A DNA stretch of 64,000 bases. Source: Arthrobacter sp. B1805 (GTDB lineage Bacteria; Actinomycetota; Actinomycetes; Actinomycetales; Micrococcaceae). The stretch spans positions 186,001-250,000 of the forward strand of contig NZ_PJIQ01000004.1 in NCBI RefSeq assembly GCF_002929745.1, in the 5' to 3' direction. The position numbers and the translations under genes are program-made. A model generated the notes under the pieces. That model had not been told where the DNA came from. It worked only from the letters and a program-made list of their open reading frames with translations, and made no database searches. The first letter of the stretch is position 1, and every line of letters starts with the position of its first letter. This document shows positions 21,469 to 30,870 of the stretch, in pieces.

Positions 21469-22416
21469 ATGGCACATGTGCGCCTCGCCGTCCTCTCCGC
21501 CGCCGCCGCGGCTACCCTGGCCCTCACCGCGTGCGGTGGATCCTCCGAAGCGGCCGACGAGCCGGCAGCGGCCTCGACCGTCGTCGAGGTCGCTCACGCC
21601 CAGGGCACCACGGAGGTTCCGGTGGACCCCGAGACCGTCTTCACCTTCGACCTCGGCGCCCTCGACACCCTGGACGCGCTCGGCGTGGAGGTGGCCGGCG
21701 TTCCCCAGGGAACCCTGCCCGCGCAGTTGTCGGACTACGAGGGTGGCGACATCACGAACATCGGGTCAATGAAGGAGCCGGACTTCGAGGCGATCGCCGC
21801 TGCCGCCCCTGACCTGATCATCATCTCGGGCCGCGTGGCGGACTCGTACGACGAACTCTCGGAGATCGCACCGACGATCGACCTCAGCGTCGACGCGGCC
21901 GATCCGATCGCCAGCTTCACCGAGCACACGGAGTCCCTCGGCCGGATCTTCCGCGCCGAGGACGCAGTGGCCGAGCGCCTCGCGGCCCTCGACACCAAGA
22001 TCAGCGAGACGAAGGAAGCCGCGGCGTCCGCAGGGAACGGTCTGATCCTGCTGACCAGCGCCGGTGAGGTCACCGCCTACGGCGCCGGGTCACGCTTCGG
22101 CCTGATCCACGACGTCCTCGGTGTCGCGCCCGCCGCCGACGTCAAGGCCGAGGGAACGCACGGAGAAGCGGTCTCCTTCGAGTACGTCGCCGAGATCAAC
22201 CCCGCCCATCTGTTCGTCATCGACCGTGACGCCGCGGTCGGCGAGGCCGGAGCCGCGGGCTCGGCCGTCCTCGACAACGAGCTCGTGAACGGGACGGACG
22301 CCGCGAAGAACGACGCGATCACCTACCTCGACTCCGCGAGCTGGTACCTCATCGGTTACGGGCTGAACAACCTCGACGCCATGGTGTCCGCCGTCAACGA
22401 GGCCGTCACGGCCTAG
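21469..22416 (+). CDS. Ferric-siderophore ABC transporter, substrate-binding lipoprotein
   Basis: This 315-residue lipoprotein starts at ATG 21469; the frame is open upstream but only from here does a signal peptide begin. The lipobox is LTACGG, so Cys near residue 22 is lipidated and the mature protein is anchored outside the membrane. It has the FepB/FecB-type periplasmic-binding fold (PF01497-like), with TFDLGALDTLDALGVEV, EAIAAAAPDLIIISGR and a closing YLIGYGLNNLDAMVSAV. It is closest in layout to YclQ/FatB-type binding proteins for catecholate or petrobactin-like siderophores. It leads a four-gene importer. Confidence 0.9.
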   Translation: MAHVRLAVLSAAAAATLALTACGGSSEAADEPAAASTVVEVAHAQGTTEVPVDPETVFTFDLGALDTLDALGVEVAGVPQGTLPAQLSDYEGGDITNIGSMKEPDFEAIAAAAPDLIIISGRVADSYDELSEIAPTIDLSVDAADPIASFTEHTESLGRIFRAEDAVAERLAALDTKISETKEAAASAGNGLILLTSAGEVTAYGAGSRFGLIHDVLGVAPAADVKAEGTHGEAVSFEYVAEINPAHLFVIDRDAAVGEAGAAGSAVLDNELVNGTDAAKNDAITYLDSASWYLIGYGLNNLDAMVSAVNEAVTA

Positions 22417-22448
22417 TACCCCCCGCCTCGGAGCCCGCGTCCCCTTTC

Positions 22449-23462
22449 ATGGCAACGCTCTCCCTCCGGTCGCGACGATCGGTACAGCAGTACGGTTCCA
22501 CCCGCACGTCGGCCCTCTGGCCGGCCGGTGGAGCCGTGCTGCTGCTTGCCTTCGTGAGCCTCTTCGTCGGAGTCTCGGACATCTCCCCGGCGGACCTGCT
22601 GGCGGGAGATGCCGGAGTCTGGCAGACCTTCCTCGTGAGCCGGGTTCCACGCACCCTGGCTCTCATCCTCGCGGGAGTGGCCCTGAGCATCGCCGGGTTC
22701 GTCATGCAGCTCATGGCCCGCAACCGGTTCGTCGAGCCCTCGACCGTCGGGACGGTCGAATCGGCTACGGCAGGCATCCTCGTGGCCACGCTGTTCCTTC
22801 CCGCCGCCCCGATCGTGGTGAAGATGCTCATTGCTGCGCTGTTCGCCATGGCAGGCACCGCACTGTTCCTCTCCGTCCTGCGGCGGATCCCGCTGCGCAA
22901 CACGCTCATCGTGCCCCTCGTGGGCATCATGCTCGGTGGTGTCATCGCGTCCGTCACCACGTTCTTCGCCTACCGATTCGATTTGCTGCAGACGCTCAAC
23001 ACGTGGATGATCGGGGACTTCTCGGGGCTCATCCGCGGCCGGTACGAGCTGCTGTGGATCGTGGCCGCGCTCGCCGTGGTCGGCTACGTGTGCGCCGACC
23101 GGTTCACCGTTGCCGGCATGGGCGAGGAGTTCACGACGAACCTCGGGCTGAACTACCGCAGCACCATGAACCTGGGCCTCGTCCTGGTCAGCCTGATCAG
23201 CGCGGTCGTGGTGGTCGTCGTCGGCGCCATCCCGTTCCTCGGCCTGATCGTCCCGAACCTCGTGTCCCTCCTGATCGGGGACAACGTCCGCCGGGCCGTG
23301 CCCTGGATCGCGATCTTCGGAGCCGGTTTCGTGCTGGCCTGCGACATCCTGGGCCGGGTCATCCGCTTCCCGTACGAAGTGCCGGTCGGCGTCATCGTCT
23401 CCGTCGTCGGGAGCGCACTGTTCATCACCCTGCTCCTGAGGAGGACCGCCGATGCGCGCTAG
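22449..23462 (+). CDS. Ferric-siderophore ABC transporter permease 1
   Basis: This 337-residue FecCD-family permease has about nine membrane segments. The characteristic RVPRTLALILAGVALSIAGFVMQ occurs at about residues 61-85, with the coupling region VGAIPFLGLIVPNLVSLLIG and the DNVRRAVPW loop. It matches the YclN/FatD-type permeases that pair with the next gene. It starts 32 bases after the binding-protein stop and its last 11 bases overlap the second permease, showing a tight operon. Confidence 0.93.
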   Translation: MATLSLRSRRSVQQYGSTRTSALWPAGGAVLLLAFVSLFVGVSDISPADLLAGDAGVWQTFLVSRVPRTLALILAGVALSIAGFVMQLMARNRFVEPSTVGTVESATAGILVATLFLPAAPIVVKMLIAALFAMAGTALFLSVLRRIPLRNTLIVPLVGIMLGGVIASVTTFFAYRFDLLQTLNTWMIGDFSGLIRGRYELLWIVAALAVVGYVCADRFTVAGMGEEFTTNLGLNYRSTMNLGLVLVSLISAVVVVVVGAIPFLGLIVPNLVSLLIGDNVRRAVPWIAIFGAGFVLACDILGRVIRFPYEVPVGVIVSVVGSALFITLLLRRTADAR

Positions 23463-24465
23463 GACCAGCGCCCTGCCCACCGCCGTCGTGCAGTCCGGAA
23501 GGACGCCGATGAGATCGCTGCCGCCCGCAGCCTGGATCGTGGTGCTCGGCGTCACCGCGGCGGCGCTCGTCGCGGCGTTCCTGCTGGTGGGTCTCGAGGG
23601 CAACCTCGGCTATGTCCTGCCCCGGAGACTCAACCGTGTGGGAGCCATGGTGCTCGTCGCCGTCGCCGTCGGCGTGTCCACCGTCCTGTTCCAGACGGTG
23701 ACGGGGAACCGGATCCTGACGCCGTCCATCATGGGACTGGATGCGCTGTACATCCTCATCCAGACCGTGCTGGCCTTCTCCCTCGGCGCGCAGACCCTCC
23801 TGACGCTCGGGGCGCCGGTGCGTTTCATCATCGAGGTCGGCCTCATGGTGGCCTTCTCCTGGCTGCTGTACCGCTGGCTCTTCACGGGTGGCGGGCGTAG
23901 CCTCCACCTGCTGCTGCTGGTCGGCATCGTGTTCGGCGTGTTCTTCCGCGGAGTGTCGTCGCTGCTGCAGCGATTGATGGATCCGAGCGAGTACATCATC
24001 CTGCAGGACCTGTTCTTCGCGAGCTTCAACCGCGTGGAGCCGGCCCTGCTGCTCATCTCCGCGGTCGCCGTCGCCGCACTCTGCATTCCCGCCTGGCGCC
24101 TCCGTCACCGCCTCGACGTCCTGGCCCTCGGCCGCGACACCGCGGTCGGGCTCGGCGTCGACCACCGGCGAACCGTGACACTCGTCCTGGTCATCTGTTC
24201 GGTGCTGGTCGCCGTCTCCACCGCCCTCGTGGGTCCGGCGACGTTCTTCGGGCTCCTCGTGTCGGCACTCGCGTACCAGCTGTGCCACCAGTTCCGCCAT
24301 GCCATGGTGCTTCCCATCGCCGTCCTGCTGGGTGTGATCGCCCTCGTGGGTGGTCAGCTCGTCCTCGAGCAGGTCTTCGCTTTCGACACCGCGCTGAGCA
24401 TCGTCATCGAGTTCACCGGCGGGATCGTGTTCCTCGCCCTCCTCCTGAAAGGTCGTATCCGGTGA
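23452..24465 (+). CDS. Ferric-siderophore ABC transporter permease 2
   Basis: This 337-residue FecCD-family permease begins inside the end of permease 1 (ATG 23452). Conserved features are RRLNRVGAMVLVAVAVGVSTVLFQTVTGNRILTPSIMGLD, minus some of the usual Gly residues, and the late segment VGPATFFGLLVSALAYQL. This YclO/FatC-like protein would form the heterodimeric channel with permease 1. Its stop overlaps the ATPase start as GTGA. Confidence 0.93.
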   Translation: MRARTSALPTAVVQSGRTPMRSLPPAAWIVVLGVTAAALVAAFLLVGLEGNLGYVLPRRLNRVGAMVLVAVAVGVSTVLFQTVTGNRILTPSIMGLDALYILIQTVLAFSLGAQTLLTLGAPVRFIIEVGLMVAFSWLLYRWLFTGGGRSLHLLLLVGIVFGVFFRGVSSLLQRLMDPSEYIILQDLFFASFNRVEPALLLISAVAVAALCIPAWRLRHRLDVLALGRDTAVGLGVDHRRTVTLVLVICSVLVAVSTALVGPATFFGLLVSALAYQLCHQFRHAMVLPIAVLLGVIALVGGQLVLEQVFAFDTALSIVIEFTGGIVFLALLLKGRIR

Positions 24466-25220
24466 TCACCATCGACCACGCCAGCAAGCGCTACGGCACC
24501 ACCACGGTGGTGGATGACGTCAGCTGCACCATCCCGCGCGGTGGTGTCACCTCGATCATCGGACCGAACGGCGCGGGCAAGTCCACACTGCTCTCCATGA
24601 TGAGCCGGCTGCTTCCCCTCGACGCCGGCACGGTCGAGGTCAACGGTCTCGATGTCAGCACGACGGCGGGGCCGACGCTCGCACGGACCCTCTCGATCCT
24701 GCGGCAGGAGAACCAGCTGACGGTCCGGCTCTCCGTCCGCGACCTCGTCGGATTCGGGCGGTTCCCCCACAACAACGGGCGGCCGACCGTCGTCGACCGC
24801 GAGCACATCGATCGGGCGCTCGACTATCTCGATCTCACGCACCTGGCGGACCGCTTCGTCGACGAGCTCTCGGGCGGGCAGCGCCAGCGCGCCTTCATCG
24901 CCATGGTCCTCGCGCAGGACACGGACTACATCCTGCTCGACGAGCCACTCAACAACCTCGACATGAAGCACTCCGTGGACATGATGCGACTGCTCCGCCG
25001 GCTCGCCGACGACCTCGGTAAGACCGTGGTGCTCGTCATCCATGACATCAACTTCGCGTCCTGCTACTCCGACTCGATCGTCGCGATGCGCGACGGAGCC
25101 CTCATCCACCAGGGCACGCCGGAGGAGATCATGACGCCGGAGGTGCTGCACGACGTGTACGACGTCGAGATCCAGGTGGAGCACATCCGCGGCAACAGGA
25201 TCGGCGTCTACTTCGCCTAG
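24462..25220 (+). CDS. Ferric-siderophore ABC transporter ATP-binding protein
   Basis: This 252-residue ATPase begins at GTG 24462, overlapping the preceding stop (GTGA); the frame is open upstream to 24282 but that part is shadow sequence. The Walker A is GPNGAGKST, the signature LSGGQRQR and the Walker B YILLDEPLNNLD, with the H-loop VIHDINFA. It powers the two FecCD permeases and resembles the YclP/FatE-type subunit. The gene ends nine bases before the methyltransferase start, so the latter may be part of the transcript. Confidence 0.95.
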   Translation: MITIDHASKRYGTTTVVDDVSCTIPRGGVTSIIGPNGAGKSTLLSMMSRLLPLDAGTVEVNGLDVSTTAGPTLARTLSILRQENQLTVRLSVRDLVGFGRFPHNNGRPTVVDREHIDRALDYLDLTHLADRFVDELSGGQRQRAFIAMVLAQDTDYILLDEPLNNLDMKHSVDMMRLLRRLADDLGKTVVLVIHDINFASCYSDSIVAMRDGALIHQGTPEEIMTPEVLHDVYDVEIQVEHIRGNRIGVYFA

Positions 25221-25229
25221 GCTGGCTGC

Positions 25230-26444
25230 ATGGCTTCGGACAACATCGCGGACATCCTGACCTCCGAAGGCTGGGAGCTCCTCAACTCGCTCGGCCCCTA
25301 CTCCGAGGCCGACAGCCTGAGGCTCACCGGGCAGCTGCGCAAGGCCGGCTACTCCCCCGAGGTGGTCGCGGCGGCCCTCACGCAGTCGCGGCTCCGCGCG
25401 AAGGCATCGGCCAAGTTCGGCCCCTTCGCTGCCCACATGATCTTCACGGCCGCCGGCCTCGAACAGGCAACGCGCCTGTCCGTCGCGGCGCGCCATGCCC
25501 AGCGGTTCGTCGACGCGGGACTCCTGAAGGTTGCCGACCTCGGCTGCGGGCTCGGCGCCGACAGCATGGCGCTGGCCACCCTCGACCGCGAGGTGACGTC
25601 CGTCGAGCTGGACGAGACCACCGCCGCCGCGGCGACGATGAACCTGCTCCCCTTCCCCAACGCGCGCGTCGTCAATGCCGATGCATCCTCCGTGGACACC
25701 GCGGAGTTCGACGGCGTGTGGCTCGACCCGGCACGCAGGACGACGACGACGTCGGGCACGTCGCGCCTCTTCGACCCGGAAGCCTTCTCACCCCCGTTGT
25801 CCTTCGTCCAGGAGCTCGCCGACAGCGGGAAGCCCGTCGGCGTCAAGATGGGACCTGGGATGCCGCACGAGTCCATTCCCGCGACCTGCGAGGCGCAGTG
25901 GGTCTCGGTGGATGGTGACGTCACGGAGGTGGCCCTCTGGTTCAACGCGCTCCGTCGGGACGGAGTCCGTCGCGCGGCGCTCACCCTCGGTCCGCAGGGC
26001 GCCGCGGAGATGGTGTCCGGCGCGGAGTTCGGCGAGGGCCCGATCGCGGCGATCGGCGAGCCCGCCGGCTACCTCTACGAGCCCGACGGCGCCGTCATCC
26101 GCGCCGAGCTCGTGGCCGACCTCGCGGCCCGGCTCGGTGGTCACCTGCTCGACCCGATGATCGCGTACATCTGCGCGCCAACACTGACGGACACACCCTT
26201 CGCCCGCGCCTACCGCGTGCTCGAGGTACGTCCCTACAACGTCAAGGCGCTCAAGGCCTGGGTCCGCTCCGAGGGCATCGGCGTGCTCGACATCAAGAAG
26301 CGCGGCACGTCCGTCACTCCCGAGGAGGTCCGCAAGCAGCTGCTGACCGGTTCGGGAAAGGGTCGCAAGAAGGCCACCCTCGTGCTGACGCGCATCGGGG
26401 ACGAGCGCGTGGCTATCGTCGTCGAGCCCGTGCCGGCCGCGTAG
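25230..26444 (+). CDS. Class I SAM methyltransferase with THUMP-like C-terminal domain
   Basis: This 404-residue protein starts at ATG 25230. The Rossmann-type SAM site reads VADLGCGLGADSMALA (about residues 101-116), followed by SVELDETTAAAATMN and the acidic WLDPARR (about residues 164-170) where a catalytic motif would lie. The C-terminal part (RAYRVLEVRPYNVKALKAWVR, KKRGTSVTPEEVRKQL) matches the THUMP-like domain of a widespread actinobacterial family. RNA modification is the likely role by analogy, but no target is known. Confidence 0.85.
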   Translation: MASDNIADILTSEGWELLNSLGPYSEADSLRLTGQLRKAGYSPEVVAAALTQSRLRAKASAKFGPFAAHMIFTAAGLEQATRLSVAARHAQRFVDAGLLKVADLGCGLGADSMALATLDREVTSVELDETTAAAATMNLLPFPNARVVNADASSVDTAEFDGVWLDPARRTTTTSGTSRLFDPEAFSPPLSFVQELADSGKPVGVKMGPGMPHESIPATCEAQWVSVDGDVTEVALWFNALRRDGVRRAALTLGPQGAAEMVSGAEFGEGPIAAIGEPAGYLYEPDGAVIRAELVADLAARLGGHLLDPMIAYICAPTLTDTPFARAYRVLEVRPYNVKALKAWVRSEGIGVLDIKKRGTSVTPEEVRKQLLTGSGKGRKKATLVLTRIGDERVAIVVEPVPAA

Positions 26445-26592
26445 GCGGAAGAGCACCGCCTCCCAGACCACACACTTCCCCTCCCGCCGCAACCGGCCGA
26501 TCCGGTTGGGCAGGCATCCGCCGGCTTCCTAGACTCGGACACGGTAGAACAACGATGCGGCAGGACGATCGCGCGAGCGGAAGGTGGACCAC

Positions 26593-27306
26593 ATGGCCGA
26601 TGGAACGACGGACTCCCCCGAGGTACGGCACGGCGTGCTCTTCGACGTGGACGGAACCCTCGTCGATTCCAACTACCAGCACACCCTCGCGTGGTGGCAG
26701 GCGTTCCGCCGGTTCGGGCACGACGTCCCGATGGCCGAGATCCACCGGGCCATCGGCATGGGTGGCGACAAGCTCGTAGCGCACCTCCTCGGCGAAGACC
26801 GTGACGCCGAACAGGACGCCGAGCTCGATTCCACGCACGGCGCAATCTTTTCGACCTACTGGCCCGGCCTCCGCCCCTTCGCGGGTGCCGGCGAGCTGGT
26901 ACGGCGCTGTGCCGACGACGGCCTGACGGTGGTGCTGGCCTCGTCCGCCTCGAAGCAGGAGCTCGGCGTCCTCCGCGGCATCATCGACGCCGACGAGGCG
27001 ATCAGCGCGGCCACCAGCTCCTCGGACGCCGAGAACAGCAAGCCTTCCCCGGACATCCTCGAGGCCGCGCTCGACGCCGGTGGACTCGAGGCGGCCAACG
27101 CCGTCTTCGTCGGCGACTCGGTGTGGGACGTCCTCGCCGCGTCGGAGCTCGCCATCCCCACGATCGGCCTGGCCTCGGGCGGCACGAGCGAGGCTGAATT
27201 ACGGGAGGCGGGTGCCGTCGAGGTGTACAAGGACATCCGGGCGCTGCTCGACGCGTTCGACGACGGCGCCCTGCACAGGCTCGCCGCGTCCTCCGGCGAA
27301 GCCTGA
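26593..27306 (+). CDS. HAD-superfamily hydrolase (phosphoglycolate phosphatase-like)
   Basis: This 237-residue HAD protein uses ATG 26593, with GGAAGG eight bases upstream; a GTG at 26584 is an alternative. Motif I is DVDGTLVDSNYQ, motif II lies in VVLASSAS, motif III is the Lys in SKPSPDI, and motif IV is VGDSVWDV. The cap domain (FRRFGHDVPMAEIHRAIGMGG) is of the alpha-helical C1 type, as in beta-phosphoglucomutase and phosphoglycolate phosphatase relatives. The physiological substrate cannot be told. Confidence 0.9.
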   Translation: MADGTTDSPEVRHGVLFDVDGTLVDSNYQHTLAWWQAFRRFGHDVPMAEIHRAIGMGGDKLVAHLLGEDRDAEQDAELDSTHGAIFSTYWPGLRPFAGAGELVRRCADDGLTVVLASSASKQELGVLRGIIDADEAISAATSSSDAENSKPSPDILEAALDAGGLEAANAVFVGDSVWDVLAASELAIPTIGLASGGTSEAELREAGAVEVYKDIRALLDAFDDGALHRLAASSGEA

Positions 27307-27378
27307 GCGGGCAGGTTCAGCACCCGGTAGCGCCGGGCTCGCGTCCGCATCCGCCGGCTCGGTGGGCCCCTGCCGACG

Positions 27379-27672
27379 CTAGTCCTCGCTGCTGAGGAGC
27401 TGCCGGTGGGCGCTCAGCAGTTCGATCTCCGGCCTCGCTGCGACGTACCGCTCCACGCGGTCCAGCACGTCCACCACGTGCTGCCGATCTCCGCCGACGA
27501 CCGCGGCCCCGACGACGGCCCGGCGGTGCAGGTCCTGGTGGCCGACCTCGGCAACGGACAGCTCGAATGTCCGGCGGAGGTCCGAGACCAGCGGACGCAC
27601 CACCGATCGCTTGCCCTTCAGCGAGTGCACGTCACCGAGCAGGACGTCGAACTCGATGAAACCGACCCACAT
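27379..27672 (-). CDS. DUF503 (YlxP-like) small protein
   Basis: This 97-residue protein (ATG 27672) matches the DUF503/YlxP family: an N-terminal strand MWVGFIEFDVLLGDVHSLKGKRSVVRPLV, then FELSVAEVGHQDLHRRAVVGAAVV. In Bacillus and others ylxP lies in the nusA-infB-rbfA region and its exact function is unclear. Here it stands alone, convergent with the HAD gene and divergent from ybaK/ebsC. Confidence 0.9.
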   Translation of the reverse strand: MWVGFIEFDVLLGDVHSLKGKRSVVRPLVSDLRRTFELSVAEVGHQDLHRRAVVGAAVVGGDRQHVVDVLDRVERYVAARPEIELLSAHRQLLSSED

Positions 27673-27921
27673 GACGGTCCTCCCTGTAGTGCCCCCGGGG
27701 TCAGATCTTCGTACTGTAGCGGAGGCACGACACTGTGACGGAGGCTCGAGGACTCCGCGTCCGAGGGCTGGAGAGCGCTCAGCGACAGGGCGTAGATTAC
27801 GCCGAAGGACCCTGGCCGGCAGGGCCGGTGGTAGCTGGTCCCACTCCCGAGTGTGGGTTCAGCGGCGGTCGGGGCCGGACGGGCATCGCGGACTCGAGTG
27901 CCGTCGGAGAGGGAGGCGAGA

Positions 27922-28416
27922 GTGGGCAAGAAACCGAACCGGTCCGCCGGTACACCTGCGGTGGCCGCGCTGACAGCAGCGGGAATACCGTTCGTCGCTC
28001 GCCCCTACGTGCACGACGACGACGCCCCCTCCTACGGGCTCGAAGCCGCGGCCGCGCTGGGGGTCGAGCAGGAGCGGGTCTTCAAGACGCTCATGACGAG
28101 CGTCGACGGATCCCTCGTGGCCGCCGTCGTGCCGGTCAGCGGGTCGCTCGACCTCAAGGCTCTGGCGCATTCGCTCGGAGCGCGGAAGGCGACCATGGCG
28201 GATCCGGCCGTGGCGCAGCGCCGTACGGGCTACGTGCTCGGGGGGATCTCGCCGATCGGGCAGCGGCAGCCGTCGCCCGTGGTGATCGACGAGTCCGCCC
28301 ATGCGCAGTCCACGATCTTCGTGTCCGGCGGCCGGCGGGGGCTGGACATCGAACTGGCCCCTGCTGACCTCATCGCCGCCACGCACGCCCTGACGGCGGC
28401 CATCGCGGGTCCCTGA
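27922..28416 (+). CDS. Cys-tRNA(Pro)/Cys-tRNA(Cys) deacylase, YbaK/EbsC type
   Basis: This 164-residue protein starts at GTG 27922 behind GGGAGG. The YbaK fold is clear: LGVEQERVFKTLM with the conserved Lys, RKATMADPAVAQRRTGYVLGGISPIGQR, and VSGGRRGLDIELAPADL. These trans-editing enzymes hydrolyse Cys wrongly attached to tRNA(Pro). The gene stands alone between DUF503 and the GNAT gene. Confidence 0.9.
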   Translation: MGKKPNRSAGTPAVAALTAAGIPFVARPYVHDDDAPSYGLEAAAALGVEQERVFKTLMTSVDGSLVAAVVPVSGSLDLKALAHSLGARKATMADPAVAQRRTGYVLGGISPIGQRQPSPVVIDESAHAQSTIFVSGGRRGLDIELAPADLIAATHALTAAIAGP

Positions 28417-28547
28417 GCGCCGGAAGTGACGGGCTACGGTAGCTGGGTGAAGACCATCACCGGTGCCGCCGGCCCTCATCGCCGCAGCCGCGCGAGGTCC
28501 TTTCGGCTGCACCGAGACACCGTCCTGGCTGCGGTCGGCTCCACGCC

Positions 28548-29039
28548 GTGACGGCGCCCGCGCGGCTCCTTCTTCCAGCCTGGCCCCGAGAGCCGCCCAC
28601 CTCCGGGCGCGTGGCCCTCCGTGCGTTCGAGGACCGGGACGCCGCCATGGTCCGTGATCTCGCGACGGATCCTCACGTGCCGCTCATCGGCACACTTCCC
28701 GCGCTGTGCGACCAGGCGGAAGCTCTCGCGTACATCCGACGCCAGCGTCAGCGGCATCCCGAGGGCACGGGGTTCTCCTTCGCGATCTGCGACGCCTCCT
28801 CGGGGGACGCGCTGGGCATCATCGGGCTTTGGCTCCGTGACTACGGGCTGGGTCGCGCCCAGGCGGGGTACGCCGTCGCACCGGCCGCCAGGGGTCGGTC
28901 AGTGGCCTCGGACGCACTGCGAGCGCTCTCCTTGTTCGCGTGGACCCTGCCGGATCTCCACCGCGTGGAACTCCATATCGAACCCTGGAACACGGGCTCG
29001 ATCGCGGTCGCCCGGAACGCGGGCTTCACCTACGAGTGA
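28548..29039 (+). CDS. GNAT acetyltransferase (RimJ/RimL-like), C-terminus cut by in-frame TGA
   Basis: This 163-residue product from GTG 28548 shows the GNAT fold: RAFEDRDAAMVRDLATDPHVP, SFAICDASSGDALGIIGLW, the acetyl-CoA loop region APAARGRSVASDALRAL and EPWNTGSIAVARNAGFTYE. A TGA (29037-29039) follows TYE, where relatives usually read a Gly. If it is read through, the same frame continues LLRGYLEIGGTRRDL and SFSLVR, the expected last strands of the family, to a TAG at 29178-29180. The gene is therefore either a recent nonsense-mutated pseudogene, a shortened but usable enzyme, or affected by a sequence error. Confidence 0.75.
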   Translation: MTAPARLLLPAWPREPPTSGRVALRAFEDRDAAMVRDLATDPHVPLIGTLPALCDQAEALAYIRRQRQRHPEGTGFSFAICDASSGDALGIIGLWLRDYGLGRAQAGYAVAPAARGRSVASDALRALSLFAWTLPDLHRVELHIEPWNTGSIAVARNAGFTYE

Positions 29040-29205
29040 CTCCTGCGCGGCTATCTGGAGATCGGCGGTACACGGCGGGACCTCGGATCCTTCTCACTGG
29101 TCCGGACGGCGTCTCCTGAAACCGTCGTTCCGCCGGCGAATGGGGAAGGCCGCTCCACCTCGCCCCGCCCTCAAAGTTAGGCGGGTCAGGCGGATGCCGT
29201 CCGGC

Positions 29206-30660
29206 TCAGCCGTCGACGGCCGTCGGATCACCGGCGCGCGTGTTGGTCTTCCTGTTGATGAGCCACGTCACGAGCCACAGGACGACGCCGATCGCCATCA
29301 GGCTCCCGGCGATCTGGTACTGGACGACGTCGCGCCCCACCCACGGTCCCGCGAGGAACGCACACAGCAGCGCGGCCACGACAGGGAGCGGGCCCGGCGA
29401 GGTGAAGAACACCTTGCGGTTGAGGTCCCGCTTCCGTCGCAGGACCACGCAGGCGACGTTCACCACCGTGAACACGCACAGCAGCAGGAAGGCGGTCGTA
29501 CCCGAGAGATTGGCGACAATGTTGCTGTCAGGATCGCTCGTGACGTACAGGATCAGGCCCAGCGCGAGGATGGTGGAGAAGGCGATCCCCGCCCAGGGCG
29601 TGCACCGGACGGGCAGCACCTTGGCGAGCGGTCGGGGCAGGACGTCCTGCCGGGCCATGCCGTAGATCAACCGACTCGCCATGAGCATGTTGATCAGGGC
29701 GGTGTTCGCGACGGCGAAAACGGCGAGGAACGGGAAGATCCTGTCGATGGGGAAGTCCGGAGAACCCTTGTGGACGACCTCGAGCAGGGCCGCTCCCTCG
29801 GCCTCGCGGATCCCTTCGAGCTCCGTCGGGCTGAGGACGGTCACGACGGAGATCGCGACCAGCATGTAGAAGATGACGGCGATGCCGAGGCCGGTGAGCA
29901 TGGTCCGCGGGAAGATCCGCTCGGGGTTCTGGGTCTCCTCCACCATGTTCACGGAGTCCTCGAATCCGACCATCGCGAAGAAGGCGATGGAGGTCGCCGC
30001 GGTGACCGCGAGGAACATCCCCTTGTCCTGGTAGTCGGTGAAGACGAAGATCTCGCCCACGTTGTCCTTGCCCTGCGCCATGGCGAGGAATCCGACGGCG
30101 ATCACGATGCACAGGGCGGCCACCTCGACGAGCGTGAGGACCACGTTGAACTTCACGCTCTCGCCGACCCCGCGCAGGTTGATCACGGCGAGCAGGAGCA
30201 TGAACCCGAGGGCAACCGCGGTGATGACCCCCTGTCCCGGCATCGCCAGCCAACCATTGATCTCGAGTCCGCCGAAGAAGTTCTGCGCCAGGACGTTGGC
30301 CGAGGTCGCCGCGCTCGTGAGGCCGGAACACACGACGGCGAACGCCACCAGGAACGTGACGAAGTGGATCCCGAACGCCTTGTGCGTGTAGAGCGCGGCA
30401 CCGGCGGCCTGCGGGTACTGGGTCACGAGCTCCAGGTAGGAGAACGCGGTCATGGTCGCGACGATGAACGCGAGCAGGAACGGGAGCCAGACCAGTCCGC
30501 CCACCGTGCCGGCCATCGTTCCGGTGACGGCGTAGACACCCGCTCCAAGGATGTCCCCGACGATGAAGAGGAGGAGCAGTTTCGGCCCGAGCACCCGTTT
30601 GAGTTCGGGCTCACCGGTGGTCGCTGGTGCGTCGGATACGTGCTCGGCAGAAGTACTCAT
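29206..30660 (-). CDS. APC-family amino acid permease
   Basis: This 484-residue transporter uses ATG 30660 with GGGGAGG six bases upstream, which rejects the longer open frame to 30717. About twelve membrane segments are visible. The first contains LFIVGDILGAGVYAVTG, the APC consensus G-x-G-x-G/A-unwound helix, and a later loop reads AFFAMVGFEDSVNMVEETQNPERIFP, typical of the amino acid-polyamine-organocation superfamily. The substrate is unknown. A long hydrophilic N-terminus precedes helix 1. Confidence 0.92.
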   Translation of the reverse strand: MSTSAEHVSDAPATTGEPELKRVLGPKLLLLFIVGDILGAGVYAVTGTMAGTVGGLVWLPFLLAFIVATMTAFSYLELVTQYPQAAGAALYTHKAFGIHFVTFLVAFAVVCSGLTSAATSANVLAQNFFGGLEINGWLAMPGQGVITAVALGFMLLLAVINLRGVGESVKFNVVLTLVEVAALCIVIAVGFLAMAQGKDNVGEIFVFTDYQDKGMFLAVTAATSIAFFAMVGFEDSVNMVEETQNPERIFPRTMLTGLGIAVIFYMLVAISVVTVLSPTELEGIREAEGAALLEVVHKGSPDFPIDRIFPFLAVFAVANTALINMLMASRLIYGMARQDVLPRPLAKVLPVRCTPWAGIAFSTILALGLILYVTSDPDSNIVANLSGTTAFLLLCVFTVVNVACVVLRRKRDLNRKVFFTSPGPLPVVAALLCAFLAGPWVGRDVVQYQIAGSLMAIGVVLWLVTWLINRKTNTRAGDPTAVDG

Positions 30661-30870
30661 GCTGGCCTCCCCTGTGGTTTTCCACCTCACTGTGGCCCTG
30701 ATCAGCCTGCTTAGCAAGAGCCGGCCGCGAAACCGTCATGCCGTGCTCCTGCCGTCGTCGTGCCTGTCCCTTGCCGAAAGTCTCCCCCGCACCGATGATT
30801 CTTGAAGGTCGCTTCCGTCCAACACGTATCAAGGGCCCACGAAGGGCCCTCCAAGAACAGGAGAACGGCC

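Noticed and set aside
22413-23603. 396-codon minus-strand frame opposite the siderophore permease
   Set aside because: It is extremely rich in Asp/Glu/His/Arg/Gln, as expected from the reverse of membrane-protein codons. The permease is clear on the other strand.
29037-29039. TGA in the GNAT gene as a selenocysteine codon
   Set aside because: GNAT enzymes do not use selenocysteine, no SECIS-like element was recognised, and the position normally holds Gly.
28621-30714. 697-codon plus-strand frame across the GNAT gene and opposite the permease
   Set aside because: It is out of frame with GNAT and antisense to the APC permease, and its translation has no fold-like features.
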